A stretch of 7,083 nt of DNA from Akkermansiaceae bacterium (GCA_018676385.1 JABHEX010000092.1:1-7083), one strand, 5' to 3'. Positions 1 to 6,984 are shown, counted from the stretch's first letter. Made by a program: numbers and translations. Notes: generated from the letters alone by a model not told the origin.

Positions 1-1023
1 AAAAAAGCACCATGGATTGAGAAAGAAGAAGAGGTATTGTCTAACAAAGACATTGCCGACCCCATCGTTTATACTCAAATCGTCCATCCAATTCTTGAGC
101 AAAAATGCATCTCATGCCACGGCGAGAAAAAACAGAAGAGCGGATTGCGCATGGATTCACATGCAGCATTACTTGAAGGAGGCGACGAAGAAGAAGCTCT
201 CGTTCCCGGCAATCTTGAGGATAGCATGATGATCGCCTACCTCCACCTGCCATTGGAAGACGACCTTCGCATGCCACCAGAAGGCAAAACTCAACTCACG
301 CCCGAAGAGGTGCAAATCCTTGAATGGTGGGTCAAGTCCGGCGCATCAGAAACTGTCCGCAAAAGTGAACTCGAAGTGACTCCAGTGATTGCCAAAGCAC
401 TGAATACATTGAAAACACCCGAGGAAATAGCCCAAGAAGAGGCCGCACTCAAAAAATTTGAGATGGAGCGTCTCGCCACTTCAAAAAAAGTTCGCGCAGA
501 ATTAAAAGAAGTGCTCAGTGTGGTTAATAAAAAATTTCCTGGATCATTAAAATATGTTTCTCAGGCAAACACAGATCTCGTTTTCTCAGCAGTAAGTTAC
601 AGAAGCCAGTTTCAGGATACTGATATTGATATCCTATCCGGTGGCATTGACTCTTTAACCGAGCTCAACCTGGGTGCCACACAGGTGACCGATGCCGGCA
701 TGAAAAAGCTCAGTACCTTTTCAGAAATCGAAGTGCTTAAATTGAGCGAGACCACTATCACTGACAAAGGCCTAGCAGAATTAGCAAATCTCAAAAAACT
801 GCGTGTGCTCAATCTCTATGGCACCCAAGTAACAGACCAAGGGATCAAAGCACTACTGGGTCACCCCACCCTCAAGAAGGTGTTTCTCTGGCAAACAAAA
901 ACAACTCCAGATGGAGCTGAAGAATTGGAAAAATCACTCCATGAAAGTCAAAAATCTGATGGATCTGAGGGCGATGAAAATGAAACCCCCGAATCAGAAG
1001 CACAAGTAATCATTGGAACTTAA
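1..1023 (+). CDS. Planctomycete-type c-type cytochrome / leucine-rich repeat protein, 5'-partial
   Basis: This encodes a single-heme c-type cytochrome domain fused to leucine-rich repeats. Numbering from a TTG at 37, the heme-attachment motif CISCH is at residues 24-28 and a likely distal ligand Met79 lies in RMPPEGK, followed by a WWVKSGA segment. This is the usual pattern of the PSCyt1 domain of planctomycetes and verrucomicrobia. A charged helical linker (about 110-165) leads to three or four bacterial-type LRRs (about 205-295, with the recurring pattern TxVTDxG) and an acidic tail. The frame has no stop back to base 1, and neither the TTG start nor anything after it encodes a signal peptide. 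Heme attachment to CxxCH occurs outside the cytoplasm, so the real start, with export or membrane segments, should lie upstream of the window. The purine-rich GAAGAAGAGG before the TTG is probably Glu codons rather than a ribosome site. Family members are of unknown function; a redox or binding role is inference. Confidence 0.85.
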   Translation, partial: KKAPWIEKEEEVLSNKDIADPIVYTQIVHPILEQKCISCHGEKKQKSGLRMDSHAALLEGGDEEEALVPGNLEDSMMIAYLHLPLEDDLRMPPEGKTQLTPEEVQILEWWVKSGASETVRKSELEVTPVIAKALNTLKTPEEIAQEEAALKKFEMERLATSKKVRAELKEVLSVVNKKFPGSLKYVSQANTDLVFSAVSYRSQFQDTDIDILSGGIDSLTELNLGATQVTDAGMKKLSTFSEIEVLKLSETTITDKGLAELANLKKLRVLNLYGTQVTDQGIKALLGHPTLKKVFLWQTKTTPDGAEELEKSLHESQKSDGSEGDENETPESEAQVIIGT

Positions 1024-1049
1024 ATTCCACATTCACAATCGCTCACAGT

Positions 1050-1086
1050 GAGTAGAGTTCTCTACGAGACTCTGCTCTCTTTTTTT
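1050..1086 (+). terminator. Rho-independent terminator of the cytochrome/LRR gene
   Basis: The left arm at 1050-1058 (GAGTAGAGT) pairs with 1069-1077 (ACTCTGCTC) over 9 bp with one G-U pair. The stem continues past a one-base bulge with CTC/GAG (1060-1062 with 1066-1068) around a TAC loop. It is followed by a T-rich run at 1078-1086. It begins 27 bases after the stop codon at 1021-1023. The right arm and loop lie over the stop and last codons of the convergent DksA-like gene. Confidence 0.8.
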
Positions 1087-1409
1087 ATCTGGCACTCTAT
1101 ACAAAGCGAAACAGATGGTTTCGCTTTCAAACGCTCGACGTTGATCTCCTTATTGCAGCTCTCACATATGCCATAGTCGCCACGAGCAAGTCGCTCCAAA
1201 GCATGGTCAATTTTTTCTAGCAACTTACTCTCAGAGTAGCTCAGTGCATGTTCCACCATGTTTTCAGCGATTTTATCAGCCCGCTCAGTTTCATCCGCGA
1301 TAACGCCTACGCCTATGCCTTTGGCAGCGTGACGACTTACGTCATATAGAACTTCTTTACGTTGCGATTCAAGGGCATCACGCAGTTCATTTTTTTGTGT
1401 ATCGTTCAT
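1062..1409 (-). CDS. DksA/TraR-family C4 zinc-finger protein
   Basis: This is a 115-residue cytoplasmic protein of the DksA/TraR family, whose members bind in the RNA polymerase secondary channel and modulate initiation, often together with ppGpp. The C4 zinc finger is clear: Cys82 and Cys85 (CESC) and Cys103 and Cys106 (CIEC), with the typical GDYGICESC lead-in. The N-terminal part is helical and charged, as expected for the coiled coil. The stretch DETERA at 39-44 aligns by eye with the acidic tip DxxDxA of Escherichia coli DksA, with Glu in place of the second Asp. The protein is shorter than E. coli DksA (151 aa), mostly at the N terminus, so it may be a DksA-like paralogue rather than DksA itself. 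The ATG at 1409 has no good Shine-Dalgarno sequence but sits about 20 bases after the expected transcription start of an extended -10 promoter. It is divergent from the cobalamin-riboswitch gene and its 3' end overlaps a terminator of the opposite strand. Confidence 0.88.
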   Translation of the reverse strand: MNDTQKNELRDALESQRKEVLYDVSRHAAKGIGVGVIADETERADKIAENMVEHALSYSESKLLEKIDHALERLARGDYGICESCNKEINVERLKAKPSVSLCIECQIKKESRVS

Positions 1410-1436
1410 AACTAATTATTAGTAATTAATAAAACC

Positions 1437-1445
1437 ATTATAACA
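1437..1445 (-). promoter_or_regulatory. Extended -10 promoter of the DksA-like gene
   Basis: On the minus strand the bases read TGTTATAAT, which is a perfect TATAAT with an upstream TGn extension. No convincing -35 box is found 16-18 bp further up, which fits extended -10 promoters. Transcription would start near 1430, giving a leader of about 20 bases before the ATG at 1409. The call is by pattern only. Confidence 0.5.
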
Positions 1446-1540
1446 TGTAAGCTAATCATGACTATGCAAGAACTATCCTACACTAGACTTATTTTACTAT
1501 TCAAGTTGCCTAACTGGTAAGAAAGAGTTACCAAACTCGC

Positions 1541-1740
1541 GCTGCACACCACATGGTTTACAGCACCTTTCGGGAGGCCCGTAGCACGGGCAGGAAATCG
1601 ATGGGGAATCCGGTGACGTCATTTACAAGTGATTATTCCGGAGCGGTACCGCCACTGTGAAGCTAGGATAAGATATTCCTAGTCAGCCAGACCACCAGCC
1701 TGAAAGGTCGGATGCATTAGCCTGCGGAAAACAGGCGAAA
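1541..1740 (+). promoter_or_regulatory. Adenosylcobalamin riboswitch (B12 element) upstream of btuB-like gene
   Basis: The conserved parts of a cobalamin riboswitch are present in order. GGGGAATCCGGTG is at 1603-1615, and TCCGG (1609-1613) pairs with CCGGA (1638-1642). The hallmark CCGCCACTGTGA is at 1649-1660, then a CTAGGA/TCCTAG stem (1663-1668 with 1677-1682), then the B12-box-like AGTCAGCCAGACCACC at 1681-1696. A closing helix is formed by ACCTTTC (1565-1571) with GAAAGGT (1702-1708), stacked near AGGC/GCCT (1575-1578 with 1698-1701). GCCCG/CGGGC (1577-1581 with 1587-1591) is an alternative or peripheral hairpin. A candidate P13-type hairpin GCCTG/CAGGC (1720-1724 with 1732-1736) lies 17 bases before the start codon, and its CGG-containing strand could contact CCGC at 1649-1652. 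No U-run follows, so control is probably at translation initiation. Ligand binding is expected to lower BtuB synthesis. Boundaries are approximate. Confidence 0.93.
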
Positions 1741-1753
1741 CACCACCTAAATA

Positions 1754-3619
1754 ATGAAAAAAAACATCGCAGCCACAGCGCTGCTTACCACCGTTGGGGG
1801 GCTGGCATTTTCACATGCCGCCCCAGAGTCCGAGTCCCAACTCGATGCCAATCTTGAGGAAACTACCATCCTTGCTAACCGCAGCCTAACTGACCTGAGT
1901 AAGGTCGGAAGCTCGGTCACCGTGCTTGATGTAGGCCTACTCGAACGCGAGGGAATCCTCTCCGTCGACCAGGCACTCAAGTTCGTTCCCGGTGCAATCT
2001 CCGAATCCACAGGAGGACAGAACGGCACTATCTCATCGTTATTCCTTCGCGGAACTGCCACCCAACACGCGCACCTTAGAGTCGATGGCATGAGACTCTC
2101 TGGTGCCAACATTTCATCTGGAAACTTTCTTGGCGGCTCTGGAATCTCTGGCCTGTCACGTATCGAAATCCTACGTGGCCCACAAAGTGCTCTCTACGGC
2201 GGCGACTCCATAGGCGGCGTGATCGGCCTCTACAGCCGTCGCGGCACGGGAGACCCAAGCGGTAGGATTTTTTTAGAGGCCGGCTCCCACCAGTCGCACC
2301 GCGCCACGCTTTACCTCCAGGGCGAGCTAGACCGCCTCGCCTACGCCATCAGTATCGGCTACCAGCAGACAGACAACGACCTGCCTAACAACCGGTTCAT
2401 ACAGCATGGCCAGTCTATCCGGTTGGATTATGCCGCGAGCGACTCATTAGACATCGGGCTGACCCTGCGTTCTTTTCAATCTGATCTGCGGCGGCCTAAT
2501 TACGCCGACCCAAATTTTGCGCGCGCGGCGGACGACCGCACCGTGAGCACGCTAGCCACGGTCTTTGCCACGCTTCGTGTCAACGAGATCTTGACCAGCA
2601 AGCTCACGCTCGGAATCTATCGAGAAGACTACCACGCGGACACCTTCGCTTCGCCGCGATATTATGAAACGGACGGCGAAAAGCACGGCATCTACTGGGA
2701 CAACACGCTACGCTGGAATGATCGCCATACAACCACGGCGGGTGCTGTATTTGAAAAGACCGACTACACCTATGCCAGCCTTTTCTTTAGTCTGTCTCAA
2801 GACAGCCGCAGCAGCAACCAACACGGCTTCTATTTGCACCATAGCTGGGATGTGACCGATGCCCTCACCCTGAACGGCGGCATCCGATGGGAGGATTACG
2901 ATAACTACGGCGACGAGTTCACATGGCGCAGCTCGATCGCTTATAGAATCTCATCCACGGGCACTAAATTCCGCGCCAGCGCAGGCAAGGGATTTCGACC
3001 GCCGTCCTATCAAGAGCTATTCGGGTTTGGTGGCGGCTCAAACTTTTCCCTCCGTGCCGAGAGTTCAAGCGGCTGGGATTTGGGAATCGACCAAGAACTC
3101 TGCGACGGGCAGTACCGATTAAACGTCACATGGTTTGAGAATCGTATCGAAGACATGATCGACAGCAATTTCGGGCCGGCTCCGGATTTTGTAACCACCT
3201 ACTTCAATGCACCGGGAACCAGCGTGACACGCGGTCTAGAGATCGAGGCGAAAGGCAAATGGCTTAACGACCGGCTGGAAACAACACTGAACTACACCTG
3301 GCTCGACAAAACTCTCTCAGGCCAGCCCAAGCACTCTGCAGGTCTGCAGATGAACGGAAAAATCTGTGACAATCTGGAAGCAGGATTCACCGTGATCCAT
3401 CGAGACAACCGCACCTTCGGTGGTAACGAGCTGGATTCCTACATCGTCACCAACTTGCATGCGAACTATCAGATCAACGAAAACATTAGCCTAAATACAC
3501 GCGTAGAAAACCTCTTTAATGAAGACCACGAACTAGCCAGCTTTGGCAACGGAGCAAGTCGCTCAACCTACCCTGGCCGTGGCCGTGGTATCTTCGGTGG
3601 TGTGACAATCAGCTGGTAA
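1754..3619 (+). CDS. btuB: TonB-dependent vitamin B12 outer-membrane receptor
   Basis: This 621-residue outer-membrane beta-barrel is predicted to import cobalamin using energy from TonB-ExbBD. An N-terminal signal peptide (MKKN, hydrophobic stretch, cleavage near residues 21-23) is followed by a TonB-box-like TTILANR (37-43), similar in place and form to the one in Escherichia coli BtuB. The plug domain covers about 48-162, with SLFLRGTATQHAHLRVDGMR (95-114) and RIEILRGPQSALYGGDSIGG (136-155). The barrel ends with an ENLFN motif and a terminal aromatic residue (ISW at 619-621). Length is close to E. coli BtuB (614 aa). The substrate call rests mainly on the cobalamin riboswitch directly upstream; barrel sequence alone would not settle it. 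No clear Shine-Dalgarno precedes the ATG: the nearest AGG (1733-1735) is 18 bases upstream and inside a hairpin arm. The gene stands alone, with no ABC transporter or other B12 genes in the window, and ends at a strong terminator. Confidence 0.9.
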   Translation: MKKNIAATALLTTVGGLAFSHAAPESESQLDANLEETTILANRSLTDLSKVGSSVTVLDVGLLEREGILSVDQALKFVPGAISESTGGQNGTISSLFLRGTATQHAHLRVDGMRLSGANISSGNFLGGSGISGLSRIEILRGPQSALYGGDSIGGVIGLYSRRGTGDPSGRIFLEAGSHQSHRATLYLQGELDRLAYAISIGYQQTDNDLPNNRFIQHGQSIRLDYAASDSLDIGLTLRSFQSDLRRPNYADPNFARAADDRTVSTLATVFATLRVNEILTSKLTLGIYREDYHADTFASPRYYETDGEKHGIYWDNTLRWNDRHTTTAGAVFEKTDYTYASLFFSLSQDSRSSNQHGFYLHHSWDVTDALTLNGGIRWEDYDNYGDEFTWRSSIAYRISSTGTKFRASAGKGFRPPSYQELFGFGGGSNFSLRAESSSGWDLGIDQELCDGQYRLNVTWFENRIEDMIDSNFGPAPDFVTTYFNAPGTSVTRGLEIEAKGKWLNDRLETTLNYTWLDKTLSGQPKHSAGLQMNGKICDNLEAGFTVIHRDNRTFGGNELDSYIVTNLHANYQINENISLNTRVENLFNEDHELASFGNGASRSTYPGRGRGIFGGVTISW

Positions 3620-3639
3620 ACTTAATGATTTAACCATTC

Positions 3640-3677
3640 ATACGGCTCTGAGCGTTATTCGCTCAGAGCCGTATTTT
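3640..3677 (+). terminator. Rho-independent terminator of btuB
   Basis: A perfect 15-bp inverted repeat (3640-3654 with 3660-3674, ATACGGCTCTGAGCG and its complement) encloses a five-base loop TTATT and is followed by TTTT. It lies 20 bases after the btuB stop. The opposite strand has no T-run after the stem, so it is mainly a plus-strand terminator, although it could also protect the 3' end of a long minus-strand transcript. Confidence 0.85.
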
Positions 3678-3826
3678 CTCACCCTTTGTAAACAATCCGC
3701 GATCTAACAGCGCAACGGGGCAGTGGTGGAGGTCTATTATCTCATTCCTAAAACTGCACTGGCACCGAAGTGTCCCCCAACGTGACCAAGATCATCGCGC
3801 ATTCAGGGGCAAAGACCGTCGATTAA

Positions 3827-5485
3827 TCAACGCTTGGAGAAGTCCAGTTTAATACTGCCGCCTTCGGGTGTGATCTGCAGGTCTGCGCCTGCTGATTTTC
3901 CAAAGCTGCCTTTTTCCGCGATGACGGAATAGGGTGCCTTTTCATAAATGCAGCTGACCTTTTTGTTATCGATTTTTACAAAGGGAGTTTTCACATCCTT
4001 CTGACTGGTTAATTCGAGTAGCCACCCGTCTTTAGCATCGCCACTGAATGTGATGCTTGCCGATTTTTCGGTGAACTTGATCACAAATTCGCCCTTGGGT
4101 TTCTGCGTTGGCCAGCGAACGAGCAGTTCGTTTTTGGTGCTGTCATCAACGACGGGATCGCCGCCCTTGATCTGTTCACCTGATGGCGTTTGGAATCGTA
4201 GTCCGGCGATAAATTCAGCAGTACTCCAGCGGAAGCCATCGAGAAACGGCAGGGCATAATAATTACACCGACTCGTCGTCCCTTTCTTGGTCAGGTAGTT
4301 CGAGGCGACCTTTTCATCAAAGACATGGATATCGCGGAATCGCAGGGTTCCTTTTTCCCAGAGTAGATTGGCGCGGTAGAAGCGGGAATTAAACCAGACA
4401 GTTTTGAGGTTCTTATCAGAAATATCGTTCAGCGCCGTGACGGATGTTGAAGGGGTGACTTCATAGTTATCCTTGAACCACTGCCCGGCCTCGCCGAGCG
4501 TTTTGACAACAACTTTTCCCTCTGCCTTCATCTTGGCAATCATTGGCATTTGCATCTCATAAGCCTCCCCCATCCTCTTCCATGTGAAGGAGTTTTCCTG
4601 ACCTGCCTGCGTGTAGGCGTAGCCCATGGAAGCACCATTCACAAACTCGTCAAAATACCATTGGCACCAATTTTCATCGCCCCCGCTCTTCTGGTAGACA
4701 GGTTCGAGCGAAATGACTCTCTGGCGAGAGGTCCCCAAACCCTGGTCATACTGGTGGATGGGGTCACTACCTAACATTCTAAATATGGGGACGGGAATCT
4801 GGTTCTTTGCATTCTGGGCAGGCATGTAAGCATTCTTTTTGCTCGGGTAATAAGCCTGGTTCCAGTAGCCGCCCCACATGGTATAGCCGTCAGTGCCAAC
4901 CTGATCCTTACAGTTGCAGGACGCAATAATACCATACTTATCGTGCATGTATTTCAGCGTGTGTGCATCGATGAACCACGAGCCAACCGACTTCGGGTAG
5001 TAACCGAAAATTTCCTTAAACTTAGCCATGTAGGTATCGACGAGTTTTTCCCGCTCCGCCGGCGAGTATCCGGTTGCAAATCCCACATCTGCATGCCAGT
5101 CCCAGCGAAAACGTCCACGCCACTTATAGCCGCTCTGCTCAACCAAGGGTTGTGGAATTTCCCACCAAACACCAATCTCGTATTGATCCGCAGGGAGCGA
5201 TTTCAGCAACTTCTGATACTTGCCATTAATCAAGGCATCATACTGCAATAGGAAAGTTCCTCTCAGCTGATGCTTGTTCATGATTTTGACCTGCTCGACC
5301 ACGGTCTCGTAAAGAACCTCCTCCGTGATCCAGTCGATACGCGGCTCGCACTGGCGGATGAAATTGACGATATTGACGATGCGGGGTGATTTGTTAGGTT
5401 CCGCAGCATTTTTCTCCCCTTTCAAAATTCCACTTGCCACAGCGAACAACAGAGAGGACAGAGTAATAGTGAGACGATGTTTCAT
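3827..5485 (-). CDS. Secreted (beta/alpha)-fold, deacetylase-like protein of unknown function
   Basis: This 552-residue protein has an N-terminal signal peptide (charged MKHR, then a hydrophobic segment to about residue 20) and no lipobox Cys. The N-terminal two-thirds has the rhythm of a polysaccharide-deacetylase-like barrel: RGTFLLQYDAL (75-85), YEIGVWWEIPQP (102-113), WDWHADVGFATGY (128-140) and KSVGSWFIDAHTLKYM (165-180). It is unusually rich in Trp and Tyr, as in carbohydrate-binding proteins. The usual NodB metal motifs are not seen: no TFDD at the first strand, and Trp107-Trp108 follow EIG where deacetylases have His. The C-terminal part (about 345-552) looks like beta-sandwich domains. 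From memory it resembles a Bacteroidota/Verrucomicrobiota family described by domains DUF3863/DUF3864; I cannot verify that here. It lies 66 bp downstream of the oxidoreductase gene on the same strand, with no obvious terminator between, so co-transcription is plausible. The start ATG has no Shine-Dalgarno but places the signal peptide correctly. A glycan-active role is inference. Confidence 0.82.
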   Translation of the reverse strand: MKHRLTITLSSLLFAVASGILKGEKNAAEPNKSPRIVNIVNFIRQCEPRIDWITEEVLYETVVEQVKIMNKHQLRGTFLLQYDALINGKYQKLLKSLPADQYEIGVWWEIPQPLVEQSGYKWRGRFRWDWHADVGFATGYSPAEREKLVDTYMAKFKEIFGYYPKSVGSWFIDAHTLKYMHDKYGIIASCNCKDQVGTDGYTMWGGYWNQAYYPSKKNAYMPAQNAKNQIPVPIFRMLGSDPIHQYDQGLGTSRQRVISLEPVYQKSGGDENWCQWYFDEFVNGASMGYAYTQAGQENSFTWKRMGEAYEMQMPMIAKMKAEGKVVVKTLGEAGQWFKDNYEVTPSTSVTALNDISDKNLKTVWFNSRFYRANLLWEKGTLRFRDIHVFDEKVASNYLTKKGTTSRCNYYALPFLDGFRWSTAEFIAGLRFQTPSGEQIKGGDPVVDDSTKNELLVRWPTQKPKGEFVIKFTEKSASITFSGDAKDGWLLELTSQKDVKTPFVKIDNKKVSCIYEKAPYSVIAEKGSFGKSAGADLQITPEGGSIKLDFSKR

Positions 5486-5551
5486 ATAAATTCGAGATCA
5501 GTTCAAATTAGCCATAATCACGAACAGACGTGCAAAATCAAAAAAAACAGA

Positions 5552-6922
5552 TTACAAATTCTTACCGTATGCCCAACCTTCGCGGACGGGTTCGTTGACG
5601 TAGGCATTCAGCTCGGGACGATTGGTAATGCGACCGTTCTTGGCATCCCACTCGATGCGGGTGTTGAAACGCTGAGCGAGAACACCTAACAAAATAATCT
5701 CGGTGAGTTTGGCGGAGTATGTGAAGTTTGATCCCGGCTCTGGCCCCTCTCCCTTGATGGCACGTAGCCACTCGCGGAATGGGCCTCCTTGAACACGGGC
5801 AATGGTTTCGGCAGGCTTGTTCTCGTTGTAGCTTTTACGTAACTCACCGGGTGCGATCGCAGGGTGCCCAGCATGTGTGCCGCAGCCGATAGCGCCCTTA
5901 GTGCCAACCATCCAGCAGGATCTTCCGAGTGAGTTCGCTGCTTTGAGTCCAAATTGGTCAATACGCCCGACTTTTTCCCAATCTTGTGGCCCGTCGAACC
6001 ATGTGAGCTTGACCGGACCACGATCTCCTTTTGCAGGGAAATGAAAATCGATTTGGCTACCCTTTGGAATGACTCCTTTCAGTGATTTCTCACGTGAAAT
6101 ACACTCCACGACAGTTGGCGGATCCAGATCAAGTGCCCAAACTGGCGTATCAAATGTGTGACAGCCGAAGTCGCCTAACATTCCAAGGCCATAATCGAAA
6201 AATGACCGCCACTTTTTACGAATGTATCCGTCATAAAATGGACGTGGTGTCGTTGGTCCCTGCCAGAGATCCCAATTCAATCCTTTGGGGATCGGAGACG
6301 TGGGCGGCGGCATGGTCGCGGGGTTATCAAAATGCATACTTTCCTTTCTCATGTCTGGTCCGCTATTGAGTGCGAAAACATGGCTTACCTCACCAATGAG
6401 GCCTGCCCGGTAGGCCTCGACCGATGCCCGTATACCGGATCCGGCATGGCCCTGGTTCCCCATCTGGGTGACCACCTTGTATTTATGCTTAGCCTTTAAC
6501 AAAGTGCGCGACTGCCAAATATTATGGGTAAGCGGCTTCTGCACGTAGACGTGAATACCACGCTCCATGGCGGCCATCGTAGCAGCAAAATGGGTATGGT
6601 CAGGCGTTGATATGACTACGGCATCGATGTCCTTGTGCATCTTATCGAGCATCACACGGAAATCCTCGTAGAATGGCTGCGTGGTTTGCCATGCCTTCAT
6701 GTTCTCCGCACACAGCTCACGATCCACATCACAAAACGCCACGACGTTCTCTTCACCGACCCCTTGTTTCATAGGCTGCTGTGCAATCCATCCACCGGAG
6801 CCAATCAGCGCGACGTTGAGCTTACTGTTGGCCGATTGCCCGGGTTTGCCAATAGCAAAAGAGGGAAACACACTACTGGCTGCAACCGCACCACTGGTTT
6901 TGATAAATGATCTACGTTTCAT
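5552..6922 (-). CDS. Tat-exported Gfo/Idh/MocA-family oxidoreductase
   Basis: This is a 456-residue protein of the NAD(P)-dependent Gfo/Idh/MocA family, which oxidises, reduces or otherwise transforms sugars, inositols and their derivatives. The N terminus MKRRSFIK plus a hydrophobic stretch to about residue 24 is a twin-arginine signal, so the protein is probably exported folded with its cofactor. The Rossmann fold starts at LNVALIGSGGW (35-45). Conserved family features are STPDHTH (105-111), the QKPLTHN segment (128-134, Lys129 being the usual catalytic lysine, Gln replacing the more common Glu), NQGHAGSG (156-163), and GLGMLGDFGCHTFDTP (245-260) with the expected catalytic His255. The C-terminal half is the alpha/beta substrate-binding domain, and the length is typical of the exported verrucomicrobial and planctomycete branch. 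The substrate cannot be told from sequence. It is the first gene of a possible two-gene unit with the downstream secreted protein. The ATG lacks a clear Shine-Dalgarno but is fixed by the twin-arginine signal. Confidence 0.92.
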   Translation of the reverse strand: MKRRSFIKTSGAVAASSVFPSFAIGKPGQSANSKLNVALIGSGGWIAQQPMKQGVGEENVVAFCDVDRELCAENMKAWQTTQPFYEDFRVMLDKMHKDIDAVVISTPDHTHFAATMAAMERGIHVYVQKPLTHNIWQSRTLLKAKHKYKVVTQMGNQGHAGSGIRASVEAYRAGLIGEVSHVFALNSGPDMRKESMHFDNPATMPPPTSPIPKGLNWDLWQGPTTPRPFYDGYIRKKWRSFFDYGLGMLGDFGCHTFDTPVWALDLDPPTVVECISREKSLKGVIPKGSQIDFHFPAKGDRGPVKLTWFDGPQDWEKVGRIDQFGLKAANSLGRSCWMVGTKGAIGCGTHAGHPAIAPGELRKSYNENKPAETIARVQGGPFREWLRAIKGEGPEPGSNFTYSAKLTEIILLGVLAQRFNTRIEWDAKNGRITNRPELNAYVNEPVREGWAYGKNL

Positions 6923-6968
6923 GGTGTGTTAGTCTTCATATGCTCATAGTTAGCGCAAGGATATTTGA

Positions 6969-6984
6969 TTGCCGATACGGGTGA
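6969..6984. repeat. Box A of an imperfect direct repeat upstream of the oxidoreductase gene
   Basis: The plus strand reads TTGCCGATACGGGTGA. It matches box B (7050-7065) at 13 of 16 positions, in the same orientation and 81 bp apart. Relative to the proposed promoter it lies downstream of the start site, in the 5' leader. It may be an operator half of a repressor loop, but no regulator is known. Confidence 0.4.

Noticed and set aside
37..39. TTG as the true start of the cytochrome/LRR gene
   Set aside because: The frame is open to base 1, and a CxxCH protein without a signal peptide would not be exported for heme attachment. The purine run before it is explained by Glu codons.
17..229. Open frame starting with TTG and overlapping the cytochrome gene
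   Set aside because: It lies in another frame over the well-supported heme domain, has no recognisable motif, and ends inside the gene.
1495..1500. TACTAT as the -10 box of the btuB promoter
   Set aside because: It has only four consensus matches and no -35-like hexamer at a suitable distance, so the btuB promoter is left uncalled.
1747..2112. Antisense open frame of about 120 codons over the start of btuB
   Set aside because: It is low in complexity, has no recognisable domain, and would run antisense into the riboswitch gene, whose signal peptide and plug are clear on the plus strand.
3640..3677. The btuB terminator as a bidirectional terminator for the convergent gene
   Set aside because: On the minus strand the stem is followed by GAATGG with no T-run, and it lies about 150 bases past that gene's stop.
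4943..5251. Plus-strand open frame of about 100 codons inside the secreted-protein gene
   Set aside because: It is a shadow of the minus-strand gene, with no start signal or recognisable protein features.
5519..5532. CACG/CGTG hairpin between the two minus-strand genes as a terminator
   Set aside because: The stem is only 4 bp, and on the minus strand the T-rich stretch precedes it rather than follows it, so termination is unlikely.
5686..6021. Minus-strand frame of about 110 codons overlapping the oxidoreductase gene in a different frame
   Set aside because: The main frame carries all family motifs across this region and this one has none.
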